Source of the DNA: Bacteroidota bacterium
Lineage (GTDB): Bacteria; Bacteroidota; Ignavibacteria; Ignavibacteriales; Melioribacteraceae
DNA: 26,809 bases
Reading direction: 5' to 3'
NCBI GenBank assembly: GCA_023453125.1
Contig: JAEXUB010000053.1
Location: 1-26,809, forward strand
The notes beneath the pieces were generated by a model, which was given only the letters and a program-made list of their open reading frames with translations, was not told where the DNA came from and made no database searches. This document shows positions 1 through 8,414 of this stretch, piece by piece (positions within the stretch are counted from its first letter, which is position 1; each line of letters opens with the position of its first letter). The position numbers were made by a program, and so were the translations under genes.

Positions 1-158
1 GAATCAATGGGATAATCTTTTTTATTGGCTCTTATCTCCGTATCGAGCTGTTTACCTATTTGCACCTGTTCCTGCGGCGAATAGAGAGAAATTCCTGCTG
101 AGCAGGCTGTTAAAGTAACCGCAACAATAACCACAAAAAACATCTTAACCGTTTTCAT
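1..158 (-). CDS. Probable M48-family metallopeptidase lipoprotein, N-terminal part only
   Basis: This is the first 52 codons of a minus-strand gene that leaves the window at base 1. The ATG at 158 has a textbook AGGAGG just upstream, which sits against the stop codon of the permease gene before it, so the two are co-transcribed. The protein starts with a short basic and hydrophobic segment ending in a lipobox (LTAC, cysteine at residue 19), so it should be an envelope lipoprotein. The following residues (SLYSPQEQVQIGKQLDTEI) resemble the N-terminus of M48 zinc peptidases, such as BepA or Loi-type lipoproteins. The catalytic HExxH lies outside the window, so the family call is inference from the N-terminus only. 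Another lipoprotein type remains possible. Confidence 0.55.
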   Translation of the reverse strand, partial: MKTVKMFFVVIVAVTLTACSAGISLYSPQEQVQIGKQLDTEIRANKKDYPID

Positions 159-170
159 AAAACCTCCTGG

Positions 171-1178
171 CTATAACTTATTCGATTTCCTTCTCATTAA
201 ATATACAAAAACCGGAGCCCCAATTAAAGCTGTAAAGGCGCCAACCGGTAGTTCTGCGGGCGCAATTATTGTACGCGCAGCAGTATCGGCAATTATAATG
301 TACGACGCGCCAATAAAAAATGATGCCGGTATTACAATTCTATTGTCAACTCCAAATAATAATCTGCATAAATGCGGAATCAACAGCCCCACAAAGCCGA
401 TTATTCCGCTAACAGATACTATTGACCCGACAAGAAAACTGCTCAAAATGTAGGTCAGGTTATTTACAAATTTTACGTTTACCCCCAGATAACGGGCATT
501 ATCCTGCCCCAATGCCATTACATTATACTTATGAGCATTCATCATAAGAATAAAAGATATTATTACCGAAACAGGGAAAACAAACAGCACATAGTTCTTT
601 CCGGTTGAAGAGAGGTTCCCCATCAGCCAGAAAACAACAGGTCTCAGCGAATCATTTAACAGGTTCATCATAAGGAGAATTGCCGCGGCAAAGAAAGAAC
701 CGATCATAACCCCGCTTAGAAGAAGGTGATTGGGTTCAATTTCACCGAATCTTTTGCCGAGCATAAAGACCAGAAATACAACAAGAAGAGCCCCCGCGAA
801 TGCAAATATCTGTGTCCCGATAAAAGCGGTTCCAATAAGAAATGAAAGCACAGCTCCGAAAGCTCCCCCGCTTGAAATACCCAGTATATATGGCTCAGCG
901 AGAGGATTCATAAGAATAGCCTGAAACACTCCTCCAACAACCGACAGGCCGCCCCCCACTGCAATTGCAAGCAGTATCCTCGGAAGCCTGATCTCAAATA
1001 TTATCTGCGATACGGTTTCGCTCCCCCCTCCTCCGAAAAGGACAGAAAGCATTTCGGGAATTGATACAGGGACCGAGCCTATGCATAGTGCGGCAAAAGC
1101 TGTTATAATTGTTGCGGCCGCAAGTCCGGCTATCTTGATGATATTTGAATGCACTTTTATACTGCCAGTTCTTCCCAT
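171..1178 (-). CDS. FecCD/BtuC-type ABC transporter permease (iron-siderophore or cobalamin)
   Basis: This 335-residue inner-membrane permease belongs to the FecCD family, whose members move ferric siderophores, haem or vitamin B12 across the inner membrane with a BtuD-type ATPase and a BtuF-type binding protein. Family signatures are clear: RLPR near residue 64, the NPLAEPYILGISSGGAFGA segment near 90-108, GFVGLLIPHLCRLLFG in the C-terminal third and ELPVGAFTALIGAP near the end. Length is normal and about ten hydrophobic segments are visible. The ATG at 1178 lies inside the end of obg (22-base overlap) and has only a weak ribosome binding site, which suggests translational coupling. The ATPase and binding protein are not in the window. 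The riboswitch-controlled BtuB-like receptor 3 kb upstream makes cobalamin a plausible substrate, but this is inference. Confidence 0.9.
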   Translation of the reverse strand: MGRTGSIKVHSNIIKIAGLAAATIITAFAALCIGSVPVSIPEMLSVLFGGGGSETVSQIIFEIRLPRILLAIAVGGGLSVVGGVFQAILMNPLAEPYILGISSGGAFGAVLSFLIGTAFIGTQIFAFAGALLVVFLVFMLGKRFGEIEPNHLLLSGVMIGSFFAAAILLMMNLLNDSLRPVVFWLMGNLSSTGKNYVLFVFPVSVIISFILMMNAHKYNVMALGQDNARYLGVNVKFVNNLTYILSSFLVGSIVSVSGIIGFVGLLIPHLCRLLFGVDNRIVIPASFFIGASYIIIADTAARTIIAPAELPVGAFTALIGAPVFVYLMRRKSNKL

Positions 1179-2143
1179 AGAACATCTAATAATTTCTCTA
1201 TACCATAATTCGAAGCTGAAGAAACTATATGAACCTTACCGGCATATCCTTTAATCTTCTTATATTTTTTATCTTTCAGCTCCTCTGCCGGAAGAAGGTC
1301 TGCCTTGGTAAGAGCAACTACTTTCTTCTTGGAAGCAAGCGTCTTTGAATAGCTTTTAAGTTCATTCATAAGGGTTTTATAATCGGCTGCAAAATCCTCG
1401 CTTGATATGTCAATCATAAGAAGAAGGATTTTTGTCCTTTCTATATGCTTAAGAAATTTAAGCCCCAATCCTTTTCCTTCGTGAGCCCCTTCTATTATTC
1501 CGGGAATATCCGCGACAGTAAAACTCTTATATTCTTTATATTTCACAATCCCGAGATTAGGCTCCAGAGTTGTAAAAGGATAGTCTGCAATCTTTGGCCT
1601 TGCGGCAGATATGGTGGAAATAAGAGTGGATTTGCCTGCATTCGGAAATCCGACCAGCCCCACATCTGCAATCAGTTTAAGTTCAAGCGTTACATATTTC
1701 TCAACACCCGGTTTTCCCGGTTCGGCATAGCGGGGTGCCTGCTTCGTAGGAGTTGCAAAATTGCTGTTTCCTTTGCCCCCTTTTCCTCCTTTAGCCGCTA
1801 TTACTTTCTTCCCGTCTTCGTCAAGATCAAACAGCACCTCTTCCGTCTCAAGATCTTTAATAAGGGTTCCTACCGGGACTTTAATAATTATATCCTTTCC
1901 GGTTTTTCCGTCTTTTAGTGAAGTGCCTCCCGGATCGCCATTCTCCGCTATATATTTTCTTTTATACTGGAAATCGAGCAGAGTATTAAGGTTCCTGTCG
2001 GCAAGAAAGATAACATTACCGCCATTGCCGCCGTTTCCCCCGGATGGTCCCCCTTTTGAGACATATTTTTCCCGTCTAAAAGCAACAGCCCCGTTTCCCC
2101 CTTTACCCGAGGCAATAAAAATTTTCGCTTCATCTATAATCAT
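1157..2143 (-). CDS. obg: GTPase Obg/CgtA, ribosome assembly and stress GTPase
   Basis: This 328-residue Obg-family GTPase works in 50S subunit maturation and growth or stress control. The glycine-rich Obg fold occupies residues 1-157 (FIASGKGGNGAVAFRREK, then many GG repeats). The G domain follows, with G1 GFPNAGKST at 165-173, G2 YPFTT at 188-192, G3 DIPG at 212-215, G4 TKAD at 279-282 and G5 SSAS at 308-311. The G4 box has Thr where most GTPases have Asn. From memory, Obg of Bacteroidota also carries S/T-K-x-D here, so this supports the taxonomic placement and is not a defect. The protein ends after the G domain and lacks the C-terminal OCT domain found in some Obg proteins. It starts 12 bases after the preceding gene's stop and overlaps the permease that follows. 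Confidence 0.97.
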   Translation of the reverse strand: MIIDEAKIFIASGKGGNGAVAFRREKYVSKGGPSGGNGGNGGNVIFLADRNLNTLLDFQYKRKYIAENGDPGGTSLKDGKTGKDIIIKVPVGTLIKDLETEEVLFDLDEDGKKVIAAKGGKGGKGNSNFATPTKQAPRYAEPGKPGVEKYVTLELKLIADVGLVGFPNAGKSTLISTISAARPKIADYPFTTLEPNLGIVKYKEYKSFTVADIPGIIEGAHEGKGLGLKFLKHIERTKILLLMIDISSEDFAADYKTLMNELKSYSKTLASKKKVVALTKADLLPAEELKDKKYKKIKGYAGKVHIVSSASNYGIEKLLDVLWEELAV

Positions 2144-2155
2144 TATAATATCCTT

Positions 2156-3874
2156 CTATTTCGTATAGTTTTCTTTAATTATTTTTTTAAATGCCGCCGC
2201 CTCATCTGAGTCGGGTTTAATTCCCATCTTGAGAAAATACGTATTTATAAAGCGTTCCACCTCTTCATAGGCGGAAAAGAACGAGATGCTGTTTAGCATC
2301 AGTTCAACTTCTTCTATGTCGCCGTCAAAAATCGTCTCAATTATCTGCCCCATCTCCCTATGTTCAAGGAGCCTCGAAAAGTCATTATGAGTCTCATCAT
2401 ATTTTTTGGCCGGGGGCATTTCATTTTCCCCTAATGCCGCTTCTTCCTCAAAGATTTCGCTGAATGAAGGGCTTTTCTTTTCGTTAAAAAGAGAAGGCTC
2501 CTCATCATCGCTCTGTATGTTCTTTTTCTTTAAATGTTTTTGTTTCTTCGGTTCCGGTTCGGGAGTATCTGCAATTTCCTTAATCAGGTCATCGTGTTCT
2601 CTTTCATCAACAAAAACCCAATCATCATAATCATGATCATCTGCGGCAGCCTCAGTTTCATCCAAAGTCCCGCCTGCATCTTTATCCTCTTCTATAAGGC
2701 CTTCCATTTCTTCAATAATATCCGAGGTGCTTTTTTCTTTTTTGGTAAGGTTCATCAATTCCTTGAAAATACTTATTTTTTCCTCTCTTACCGGTTCCTC
2801 ATCAGGCTCCTCTTCTTCCTCTCTTTCTTCCTCATCCGCCTCTACATTCATTTTATCACTGATGCTTAACTCATCCGCATTAGATTCCGTCTTAGGAATC
2901 TCCTCCTGCTCCTTTTTATCAAAGGAAATAATTTCATCATTTTCATCAAATCCTGCAGCCTCTACATCGGGTATCTGCGCCTCCTCATCCTGATGTATTT
3001 CATCAAATTGTTCTTCTTCTCTTTCAAATGCTTTAAAAGGGGGGAACTCTTCAGTGCGCGGCCTTTCCGGGATAAGTTCTTCTTCGGCTTCAGGCTCTTC
3101 TTCCATTTCCACTTCTTTCAATAATACCGAAGTTAGCAGCTTAAATACGTCGTTAACCTCAAGCCTGTTATTAGGGTCATCGGAATAAACTTCGCGAAGT
3201 CTTGCAAGAGGCGCGTCAAGACCTTTATCATCCAGGAACATCTGAACCGCATTAAAAGGAATTTTGCTTCTCTGAACGCTTCCGATGCAGAAGAATTCAG
3301 CCATAGATTTCAATGATGCATTTAGCATTCCTTCGTAATCGGACTGGATTGTAGCCTCATCAATTCTATTCAGAAGATCGGCAAATTCGGCCGAATTCAT
3401 CGATATCACTTTTTTATCATTAAGATAGTTGGTGATAATTTTTCTTAAATATTTATAAAAATATGTATAGTTGAGAATCTGTTTTATTTCTGCCGCTGTG
3501 CGGTGGCTTTCATCCTCAAAAATAAATTTTGCCAGTGCCCATTTGGGGCGGACAAGAAAGTTCACATTGAAAGAGATAGAATGAAGCATAATTTTGGCGG
3601 CGTAATCGGATGAAAGACGTTTTGATTTTTTGAGTTCCTCATTAATTAGTGCAAAATAGCCTGCAACTTTTTCCCCCGAATAGTCAAATATGGAGTCCTT
3701 TACCAGTTTCTGCCTGTCCTCGAAAATTAGATAATCCATTTCCGCGGAAATATACTGAAGAATGGCCGGATGAATATCAGACTCGCTGAGCTGCTGAAAA
3801 GAGAAAAAGGAGCCGTACTTATTCAGCTTATTCAAGTTGAAATCGTATATAAATTTGATTTCTTTCTCAAACAT
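2156..3874 (-). CDS. Acidic multi-part protein of unknown function, upstream of obg
   Basis: I do not recognise this 572-residue protein. It has no signal peptide or membrane segment and should be cytoplasmic. Three parts are visible. A helical, mixed-charge N-terminal region spans about 1-253 (starts MFEKEIKFIYDFNLNKLNKY). A low-complexity, very acidic and probably disordered stretch runs from about 254 to 490 and holds runs of Glu and Asp broken by short conserved-looking patches (for example ISIFKELMNLTKKEK, DDWVFVDE). A compact C-terminal domain covers about 498-572 (DFSRLLEHREMGQIIETIFD onward). The ATG at 3874 has a good GAGGAG site, and an extended -10 promoter lies about 45 bases upstream. 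As first gene of the unit with obg it could be linked to ribosome maturation or simply be co-transcribed. No function is assigned. Confidence 0.85.
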   Translation of the reverse strand: MFEKEIKFIYDFNLNKLNKYGSFFSFQQLSESDIHPAILQYISAEMDYLIFEDRQKLVKDSIFDYSGEKVAGYFALINEELKKSKRLSSDYAAKIMLHSISFNVNFLVRPKWALAKFIFEDESHRTAAEIKQILNYTYFYKYLRKIITNYLNDKKVISMNSAEFADLLNRIDEATIQSDYEGMLNASLKSMAEFFCIGSVQRSKIPFNAVQMFLDDKGLDAPLARLREVYSDDPNNRLEVNDVFKLLTSVLLKEVEMEEEPEAEEELIPERPRTEEFPPFKAFEREEEQFDEIHQDEEAQIPDVEAAGFDENDEIISFDKKEQEEIPKTESNADELSISDKMNVEADEEEREEEEEPDEEPVREEKISIFKELMNLTKKEKSTSDIIEEMEGLIEEDKDAGGTLDETEAAADDHDYDDWVFVDEREHDDLIKEIADTPEPEPKKQKHLKKKNIQSDDEEPSLFNEKKSPSFSEIFEEEAALGENEMPPAKKYDETHNDFSRLLEHREMGQIIETIFDGDIEEVELMLNSISFFSAYEEVERFINTYFLKMGIKPDSDEAAAFKKIIKENYTK

Positions 3875-3916
3875 AAAAACTCCTCTGTTTCATTCCCGCA
3901 AATTATTTGACTTATT

Positions 3917-3925
3917 ATTATACCA
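3917..3925 (-). promoter_or_regulatory. Extended -10 promoter for the acidic protein-obg-permease unit
   Basis: Read on the minus strand, this stretch is TGG followed by a perfect TATAAT, which is an extended -10 element. No good -35 box lies upstream, as expected for an extended -10 promoter. Transcription would start near 3910, giving a leader of roughly 36 bases before the ATG at 3874. Because a terminator separates btuB from this point, this promoter probably drives the downstream genes independently of the cobalamin riboswitch. Confidence 0.5.
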
Positions 3926-3973
3926 AATTGACACTAAAAAATCCCGCTTTTATTTCCCTTTTCACCATTTGCC

Positions 3974-4004
3974 AAAAAAATAAGAGACGCCTTGAAGGCG
4001 CCTC
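3974..4004 (-). terminator. Rho-independent terminator after btuB
   Basis: On the minus strand a nine-pair GC-rich stem (GAGGCGCCT with AGGCGTCTC, one G-T wobble) closes a three-base loop at 3984-4004. A T-rich run (TTATTTTTTT) follows at 3983-3974. It lies just beyond the btuB stop codon at 4031 and ends the riboswitch-controlled transcript. Confidence 0.85.
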
Positions 4005-4030
4005 CTTTTCACTGGATATTCCGGATATTT

Positions 4031-5947
4031 TTAATAATTCAAACTGATGCCAAGAGCAAAGTTCCTTCCCATGGTACCATAATAAAGAATATCCTCGAAA
4101 TATTTGTCGAATACATTTTCGAGCCTTGCCTGAAGCGATATATTTCGGCTCAGTTTATAGCTGGCCGCTATATTAAAAAGGGTATAATCGGGGAGTGTTC
4201 TCCTTACTGCAGTAAAATCAGAAAAATCCTTATCCTCCCTTTCCCCCACATATACCGCGGAGCCGTTGATATTAATCTCTTCAAAAGGGTTATAATTAAC
4301 TTCTAAAGATGCCTTATGCATCGGGCGGCGGATTAATAACAAATCTTTTTCGGGGCTTTCATCGCTTTTATCAACTGCGTAAGTATAAGTGTAATTTACT
4401 CTCACAGAATAGGATTGCGGAACAGAGTAATTGAGATATGCTTCTACACCATTTGATTCCGCCTTGTTTATATTAACTGTCTTGTAATTTTTGTCCATCC
4501 CGAACATATCGTTAAAACGAATGCTGAAATAGGTTATTCCAAGAGAAAGCCTGTAATCCATAAGAAATTGTTCAATACCAGCATCCCAGCCTTCGCTTTT
4601 TTCCGGTTTTAATTCTGTATTGCCGAACATCGGGTCAAATAGATAGAATAAGGAAGGAGCCTTGAAACCTGTACCGTATGTGGCCTTCAGTTTTGTTCCC
4701 GTGGAATTAATAAGATACGCAGGCGCAATACGGAATGTAAACTCCCCTCCGAATTTATTGTTATTGTCATACCTGAATCCGGCCGTGCCGTTCAGCCCGC
4801 CGAGTGTAAACTGGTCCTGAACAAAAATGCCTGTGGTCCTAATGCTCTGTTCGGCAAACTCTGAATAGTAGGGCCCCCACATACTTTCCGATGAATAATT
4901 TGAATTGGCTTTTTCAACTTCTGTTTCCATCCCTATGGTAATCAGGTTATTGTCAATAAACTTTAGATTATTCTGCCAGTCATATTTTGTTCTGGCTGCA
5001 TTGTTAAAAGCGGCCGAGGCAACTTCAGGACGTGCGGCATCTTTGCCGTCTGTTGTATGGCTTATTTTCCTTACATTTGAGAAACCGATTACCGATTCCC
5101 ATTTACCCTGAAGCATATCATAATTAATTGTACCCCGCACCAGATGCTCCTCGAAATCGGTCTTAAAGTTTATATCGTCTCCAAGTTTTTCATTCTGGTC
5201 AAGGTCTGCATAGCTCTTTGTATAACGGTAAATAAGGGAGGCAGATAAATTAGGAAGAATATCATAGCCGAGATTTGAGGAAAAGATATTATTTTCAAAG
5301 CCGTCCCGTTCGCTGTTGCCGTAACGGCTGCTGGCTGCTGAAATGCCTTCTGTTTTCATTTTAAGATAGTTTAGAGTGTAAGACAATTTTCCGAGTGTTC
5401 CCAAAGCAGTCAGGTTGCCCTTGTATAGGCTGTTTGAGCCGGTTTCGGCGTTAAGCCTAAGATTAAATCCGGTTTCGGGGCGTCTGGAGAAAATATTAAT
5501 AATTCCCGCAATTGCATCGGAACCGTACAAGGTACTCTGGGGGCCTCTTACAATTTCAATTCTTTCAATGTTGTCTGAAAAGAGAGAGGCAAAATCATAA
5601 GCTCCGCTTGGCGAAGAGGGATCGTTAAGAACCGCGCCGTCCATAATTACGAGAGTATGGTATGGATTAGCGCCGCGCAGAAATACATTGCTCATCGTGC
5701 CGATTCCCCCCGAGCGTGCAACCGAAAGTCCCGGTACTTCCCTCAGCAGGTCAATTACCGATAATTTTTGTTTTGATTCAATATCAGCGCTATTGATAAG
5801 TGTAAATGAACTGGCCAGTCTTATTGAAGAAGTTGCTGTCCTGGTTGCCGAAACTACAATTTCTGAAAGCGATGTGTTCATCGTGTCTTTCTGCGCATAA
5901 GCAGAAGCCGATAAGAAAAGAATTAATAAAATGATGAAACGTTTCAT
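4031..5947 (-). CDS. btuB: BtuB-like TonB-dependent outer-membrane receptor (cobalamin)
   Basis: This 638-residue outer-membrane receptor should import cobalamin using energy from TonB. A signal peptide occupies about residues 1-18 (MKRFIILLILFLSASAYA). A TonB box-like SEIVVSATR follows at 28-36, then a plug domain to about 155 with typical LREVPGLSV, FLRGANPYHTLVIMDG and IERIEIVRGPQSTLYGSDAI segments. The rest is a 22-strand type beta barrel ending in NY, an aromatic C-terminus of the kind used for barrel assembly. The ATG at 5947 has AGGAG eight bases upstream. The substrate call rests mainly on the cobalamin riboswitch in its leader. On protein sequence alone a siderophore or other corrinoid would also fit. 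It is apparently a single-gene transcript closed by the terminator at 3974-4004. Confidence 0.93.
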   Translation of the reverse strand: MKRFIILLILFLSASAYAQKDTMNTSLSEIVVSATRTATSSIRLASSFTLINSADIESKQKLSVIDLLREVPGLSVARSGGIGTMSNVFLRGANPYHTLVIMDGAVLNDPSSPSGAYDFASLFSDNIERIEIVRGPQSTLYGSDAIAGIINIFSRRPETGFNLRLNAETGSNSLYKGNLTALGTLGKLSYTLNYLKMKTEGISAASSRYGNSERDGFENNIFSSNLGYDILPNLSASLIYRYTKSYADLDQNEKLGDDINFKTDFEEHLVRGTINYDMLQGKWESVIGFSNVRKISHTTDGKDAARPEVASAAFNNAARTKYDWQNNLKFIDNNLITIGMETEVEKANSNYSSESMWGPYYSEFAEQSIRTTGIFVQDQFTLGGLNGTAGFRYDNNNKFGGEFTFRIAPAYLINSTGTKLKATYGTGFKAPSLFYLFDPMFGNTELKPEKSEGWDAGIEQFLMDYRLSLGITYFSIRFNDMFGMDKNYKTVNINKAESNGVEAYLNYSVPQSYSVRVNYTYTYAVDKSDESPEKDLLLIRRPMHKASLEVNYNPFEEININGSAVYVGEREDKDFSDFTAVRRTLPDYTLFNIAASYKLSRNISLQARLENVFDKYFEDILYYGTMGRNFALGISLNY

Positions 5948-6062
5948 GGAAGTTACTCCTGGTATTAAATTAATAAGTAACTCCGGGGGTTTGGAAAATA
6001 AAGTTTAAATGTGATTAACCGTAATCTGTTAATCCATCCTCACCCGCGAAGGACGATTTATG

Positions 6063-6225
6063 TTGATATTTACGGTAGGTCTCCTGGCTCTGAACATCTT
6101 CAAGCGCCTTCCCGGAAGTTTCCAGTGACATAATGCCTGAGATTTTGTTGTTCATTACAGTTGCGGGGCAGCAACGGAATTTAACCGTTTTCCCTTTTAT
6201 GCCTTGCGGCACCGTAAAACTTTAA
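6063..6225 (-). ncRNA. Cobalamin (adenosylcobalamin-class) riboswitch in btuB leader
   Basis: The minus strand carries the conserved cobalamin aptamer in the right order: ACGGTGCC (near 6217), AAGGGAA, GGTTAAATTCC, then GCTGCCCCGCAACTGTAA near 6160-6180, a GGGAAGGCG near 6105, and the B12 box AGCCAGGAGACCTACCG at 6073-6089. Established work on this RNA family shows that cobalamin binding lowers expression of the downstream gene, here btuB, by hiding the ribosome binding site or by terminating transcription. No clear run of T after a hairpin is seen between the aptamer and the ATG at 5947, so control of translation is more likely. A spurious open frame crosses the aptamer and is not a gene. 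Confidence 0.95.
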
Positions 6226-6237
6226 AGAACTTATATA

Positions 6238-6265
6238 AATATATGAATATCCTTTTTTGCGTCAA
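6238..6265 (-). promoter_or_regulatory. Sigma70-like promoter for the riboswitch-btuB transcript
   Basis: On the minus strand TTGACG (6265-6260) is followed, after 16 bases, by TATATT (6243-6238). Transcription would start near 6230, only a few bases before the first conserved block of the cobalamin aptamer, which is the expected arrangement. Confidence 0.6.
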
Positions 6266-6415
6266 AGCGTTAATTCTAATCCCCGCATTTCTCATCTATT
6301 TTTTTATCTGCTTTTACGGCAGATTATCTGCGGAAATGGAGACATTATGATAAACGTTTTTCATATTAGCAGGAAAATTCCAATATTTGAGGCATAAAAT
6401 ATTTTTGGATTTGTG

Positions 6416-8341
6416 ATGAAAAAAGGAATTTATTTAGTTCTCTCTGCTTTTATTGTTTTTTCCTCCATTACACGGGGAGCCGATACCCTAAGAGTAATTA
6501 CCCACAATAAAATGACAGCCGTTACAAACCCCTCAAAGGGAAACAACCCTTATCCCGCGTGGGGAGTATTTCCCGGAAAGGATTATCCGGTACGTAAAAT
6601 AATCCTTCACGTCACTTTAGGCTGTCCTGAGAATCTGAGAGTTGCCGACTGGGATTATCTGGATAAAATCACAATCCGGAGAACAGGGGGTTTAAAAGGA
6701 AATTCGAAGGATTTTGAAATTGCCCGTATGCTAACCCCTTACGGCGGTACCTTCGGCAAAGAGTGGAACTTCAAATGGTCGGTTGACGTAACCGATTTCA
6801 GTATGCTCTTAAGGGACAGTGTTGAAATTGAATATAATCACAGCGGATATGAAGACAATAAAGACCGGGGCTGGGCTGTTACTTTGGATTTTGAGATAAT
6901 AAAAGGGACTCCGGTAGTGGAACCGATTTCAATCACAAAAATCTATGACGGCGAATTCCAATACGGGGACAGCCTGAACTCTATTGAAAAGAATCTTATT
7001 CCGGTTCCTTTTACGGCAGGTAAAAAAGAATATATTACACGGCTGCGGATAAGCCAGACCGGACACGGAATGAATGAAGATGACGGATGCGGGGAATTCT
7101 GCAGCAAAAAAAGATATATCTACTTTGATGGAAATCTCGTAAACACAAAATCACTCTGGATGAAATGCGGAGATAACCCTCTCTACCCGCAGGCGGGCAC
7201 CTGGATTTTTGACCGGGCTAACTGGTGCCCGGGATATCTTGTAATCCCTGATATTTATGACTTTAAGGTTACACCCGGTAAACTTCACATTGCCGATGTT
7301 AATATGGAACCCTATTCACGGGGAAAGACGCAGGCAGTTGAATCGGTTAACGCATATTTGATTCATTATGCAAAACCGGAAAACAGATATGATGCATCAA
7401 TTGAAGATGTTATTGTACCTTCTTCAAAGCAGATATATTCAAGAAAAAATCCTGCTTCGCATACCCCCCGCATCGTTATTAAAAACAACGGATACGAGAC
7501 AATGAAATCACTCTTAGTACAATACGGCACAAAGGGATTCAGAGAAAAAGAATTTGTGTGGAAAGGAGAACTTCCTTTTAATGCATCGGCTGAAATTATA
7601 CTCCCCGGAATTATTGAAGCCAATGAGGGGAAAAATCTATTTATCGTTTCTGTATCAAAACCGAACGGATACAAGGACGGATATGACGCTGATAACCATT
7701 TCGAATCATCTTTTGTTAAAGCGCCTGCAATCGGGAACGAGTTAATAGTTTTCCTGCAGACTAACAATCAGCCCCGACAGAATGCGTGGTATTTAAAAAA
7801 CAGCTCGGGGGACATTTTATTTAAAAGAGACTTTAAAACACTTGAACCGAACAAAATATATAAAGACACATTAAAGCTGACAGCCGGGGCATTCGATTTT
7901 CTTCTTGAAGATACAGCCGGAGACGGTCTCGAATTCTGGTACAATACGGCGGGAGGAAGAGGAAGAGTTTTCCTTCTGAACGGCAAGGGAGAACTTCTTA
8001 AAAGCTTCGATTCGGATTTCGGGAACCTTGTACATTACAGTTTCTACACTTCAGATGATGCATCCTCCAAACCAGCAGCCGCTCCAGTTGTGGGAGTTTT
8101 TCCAACCAGGACCCTCGGCAAAACAAGGCTCGATTACTTCTTCGGCGTTCCGAAAGATATAACTGTACAGATTACCACCGAAGAAGGGATTGTTGTTGAG
8201 GAACATAAATATAATGCCTTTAAAGAAGGGATTATGGAATATGATCTTTCCTACCGTTCTCCTCAGAGATATTACTTAAAACTCTTCATTGGGGGAGAAT
8301 TAAAATTCAACAAGAGAATAAGAGTTGTAGATAAGCTGTAA
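6416..8341 (+). CDS. Secreted PNGase F-like glycoamidase with C-terminal extension
   Basis: This 641-residue protein resembles Flavobacterium/Elizabethkingia PNGase F, which cuts N-linked glycans from asparagine. A signal peptide covers about residues 1-22. The two eight-stranded jelly-roll domains (about 45-170 and 175-330) match PNGase F: a WD pair with D80 at the position of catalytic D60, FEIARMLTPY, DVTDF, GCGEFC with E227 at the position of catalytic E206, and IFDRANWCPG. The third acidic active-site residue, E118, seems absent (region 140-146, YNHSGYE). After residue 330 come an Ig-like region, a domain with a DTAGDG motif near 500 seen in many Bacteroidota secreted enzymes, and a last 75 residues resembling a type IX secretion tail. 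I chose the ATG at 6416 over the GTG at 6413. The ribosome binding site is weak. The gene is alone, with its own terminator. Confidence 0.85.
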   Translation: MKKGIYLVLSAFIVFSSITRGADTLRVITHNKMTAVTNPSKGNNPYPAWGVFPGKDYPVRKIILHVTLGCPENLRVADWDYLDKITIRRTGGLKGNSKDFEIARMLTPYGGTFGKEWNFKWSVDVTDFSMLLRDSVEIEYNHSGYEDNKDRGWAVTLDFEIIKGTPVVEPISITKIYDGEFQYGDSLNSIEKNLIPVPFTAGKKEYITRLRISQTGHGMNEDDGCGEFCSKKRYIYFDGNLVNTKSLWMKCGDNPLYPQAGTWIFDRANWCPGYLVIPDIYDFKVTPGKLHIADVNMEPYSRGKTQAVESVNAYLIHYAKPENRYDASIEDVIVPSSKQIYSRKNPASHTPRIVIKNNGYETMKSLLVQYGTKGFREKEFVWKGELPFNASAEIILPGIIEANEGKNLFIVSVSKPNGYKDGYDADNHFESSFVKAPAIGNELIVFLQTNNQPRQNAWYLKNSSGDILFKRDFKTLEPNKIYKDTLKLTAGAFDFLLEDTAGDGLEFWYNTAGGRGRVFLLNGKGELLKSFDSDFGNLVHYSFYTSDDASSKPAAAPVVGVFPTRTLGKTRLDYFFGVPKDITVQITTEEGIVVEEHKYNAFKEGIMEYDLSYRSPQRYYLKLFIGGELKFNKRIRVVDKL

Positions 8342-8384
8342 TTTTAAAATAAGATACTGCTATATTATTACATCCTCTCTTTTT

Positions 8385-8414
8385 AGCGCCCCCGAAACAG
8401 GGGCGCTTTCTTTT
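8385..8414 (+). terminator. Rho-independent terminator after the PNGase F-like gene
   Basis: An eight-pair stem of AGCGCCCC with GGGGCGCT closes a seven-base loop and is followed by a T-rich run (TTTCTTTT). It sits 44 bases after the stop codon and separates this gene from sdhCAB. From here to 8634 I see AT-rich leader sequence with no clear -35/-10 pair. Confidence 0.85.

Noticed and set aside
1157..2143. Obg G4 motif TKAD instead of NKxD as a defect
   Set aside because: From memory, Bacteroidota-type Obg proteins carry S/T-K-x-D at this place, so it is a lineage trait.
2406..2993. Several plus-strand open frames rich in Ser and Phe
   Set aside because: They are the reverse strand of the acidic Glu/Asp-rich part of the minus-strand protein, which produces stop-free Ser/Phe/Leu frames.
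3928..3956. Plus-strand TTGACA with TATTTC 17 bases downstream, which would fire antisense into btuB
   Set aside because: The -10 box is poor and the stretch lies in an AT-rich gap just before the btuB terminator; likely chance.
6015..6212. Open frame of 65 codons on the minus strand before btuB
   Set aside because: It lies over the conserved cobalamin riboswitch; its codons are the aptamer's conserved blocks, so it is not a gene.
6306..6324. ATCTGC/GCAGAT hairpin between btuB and the PNGase F-like gene
   Set aside because: Six-pair stem without a following T run in either direction; not a convincing terminator or operator.
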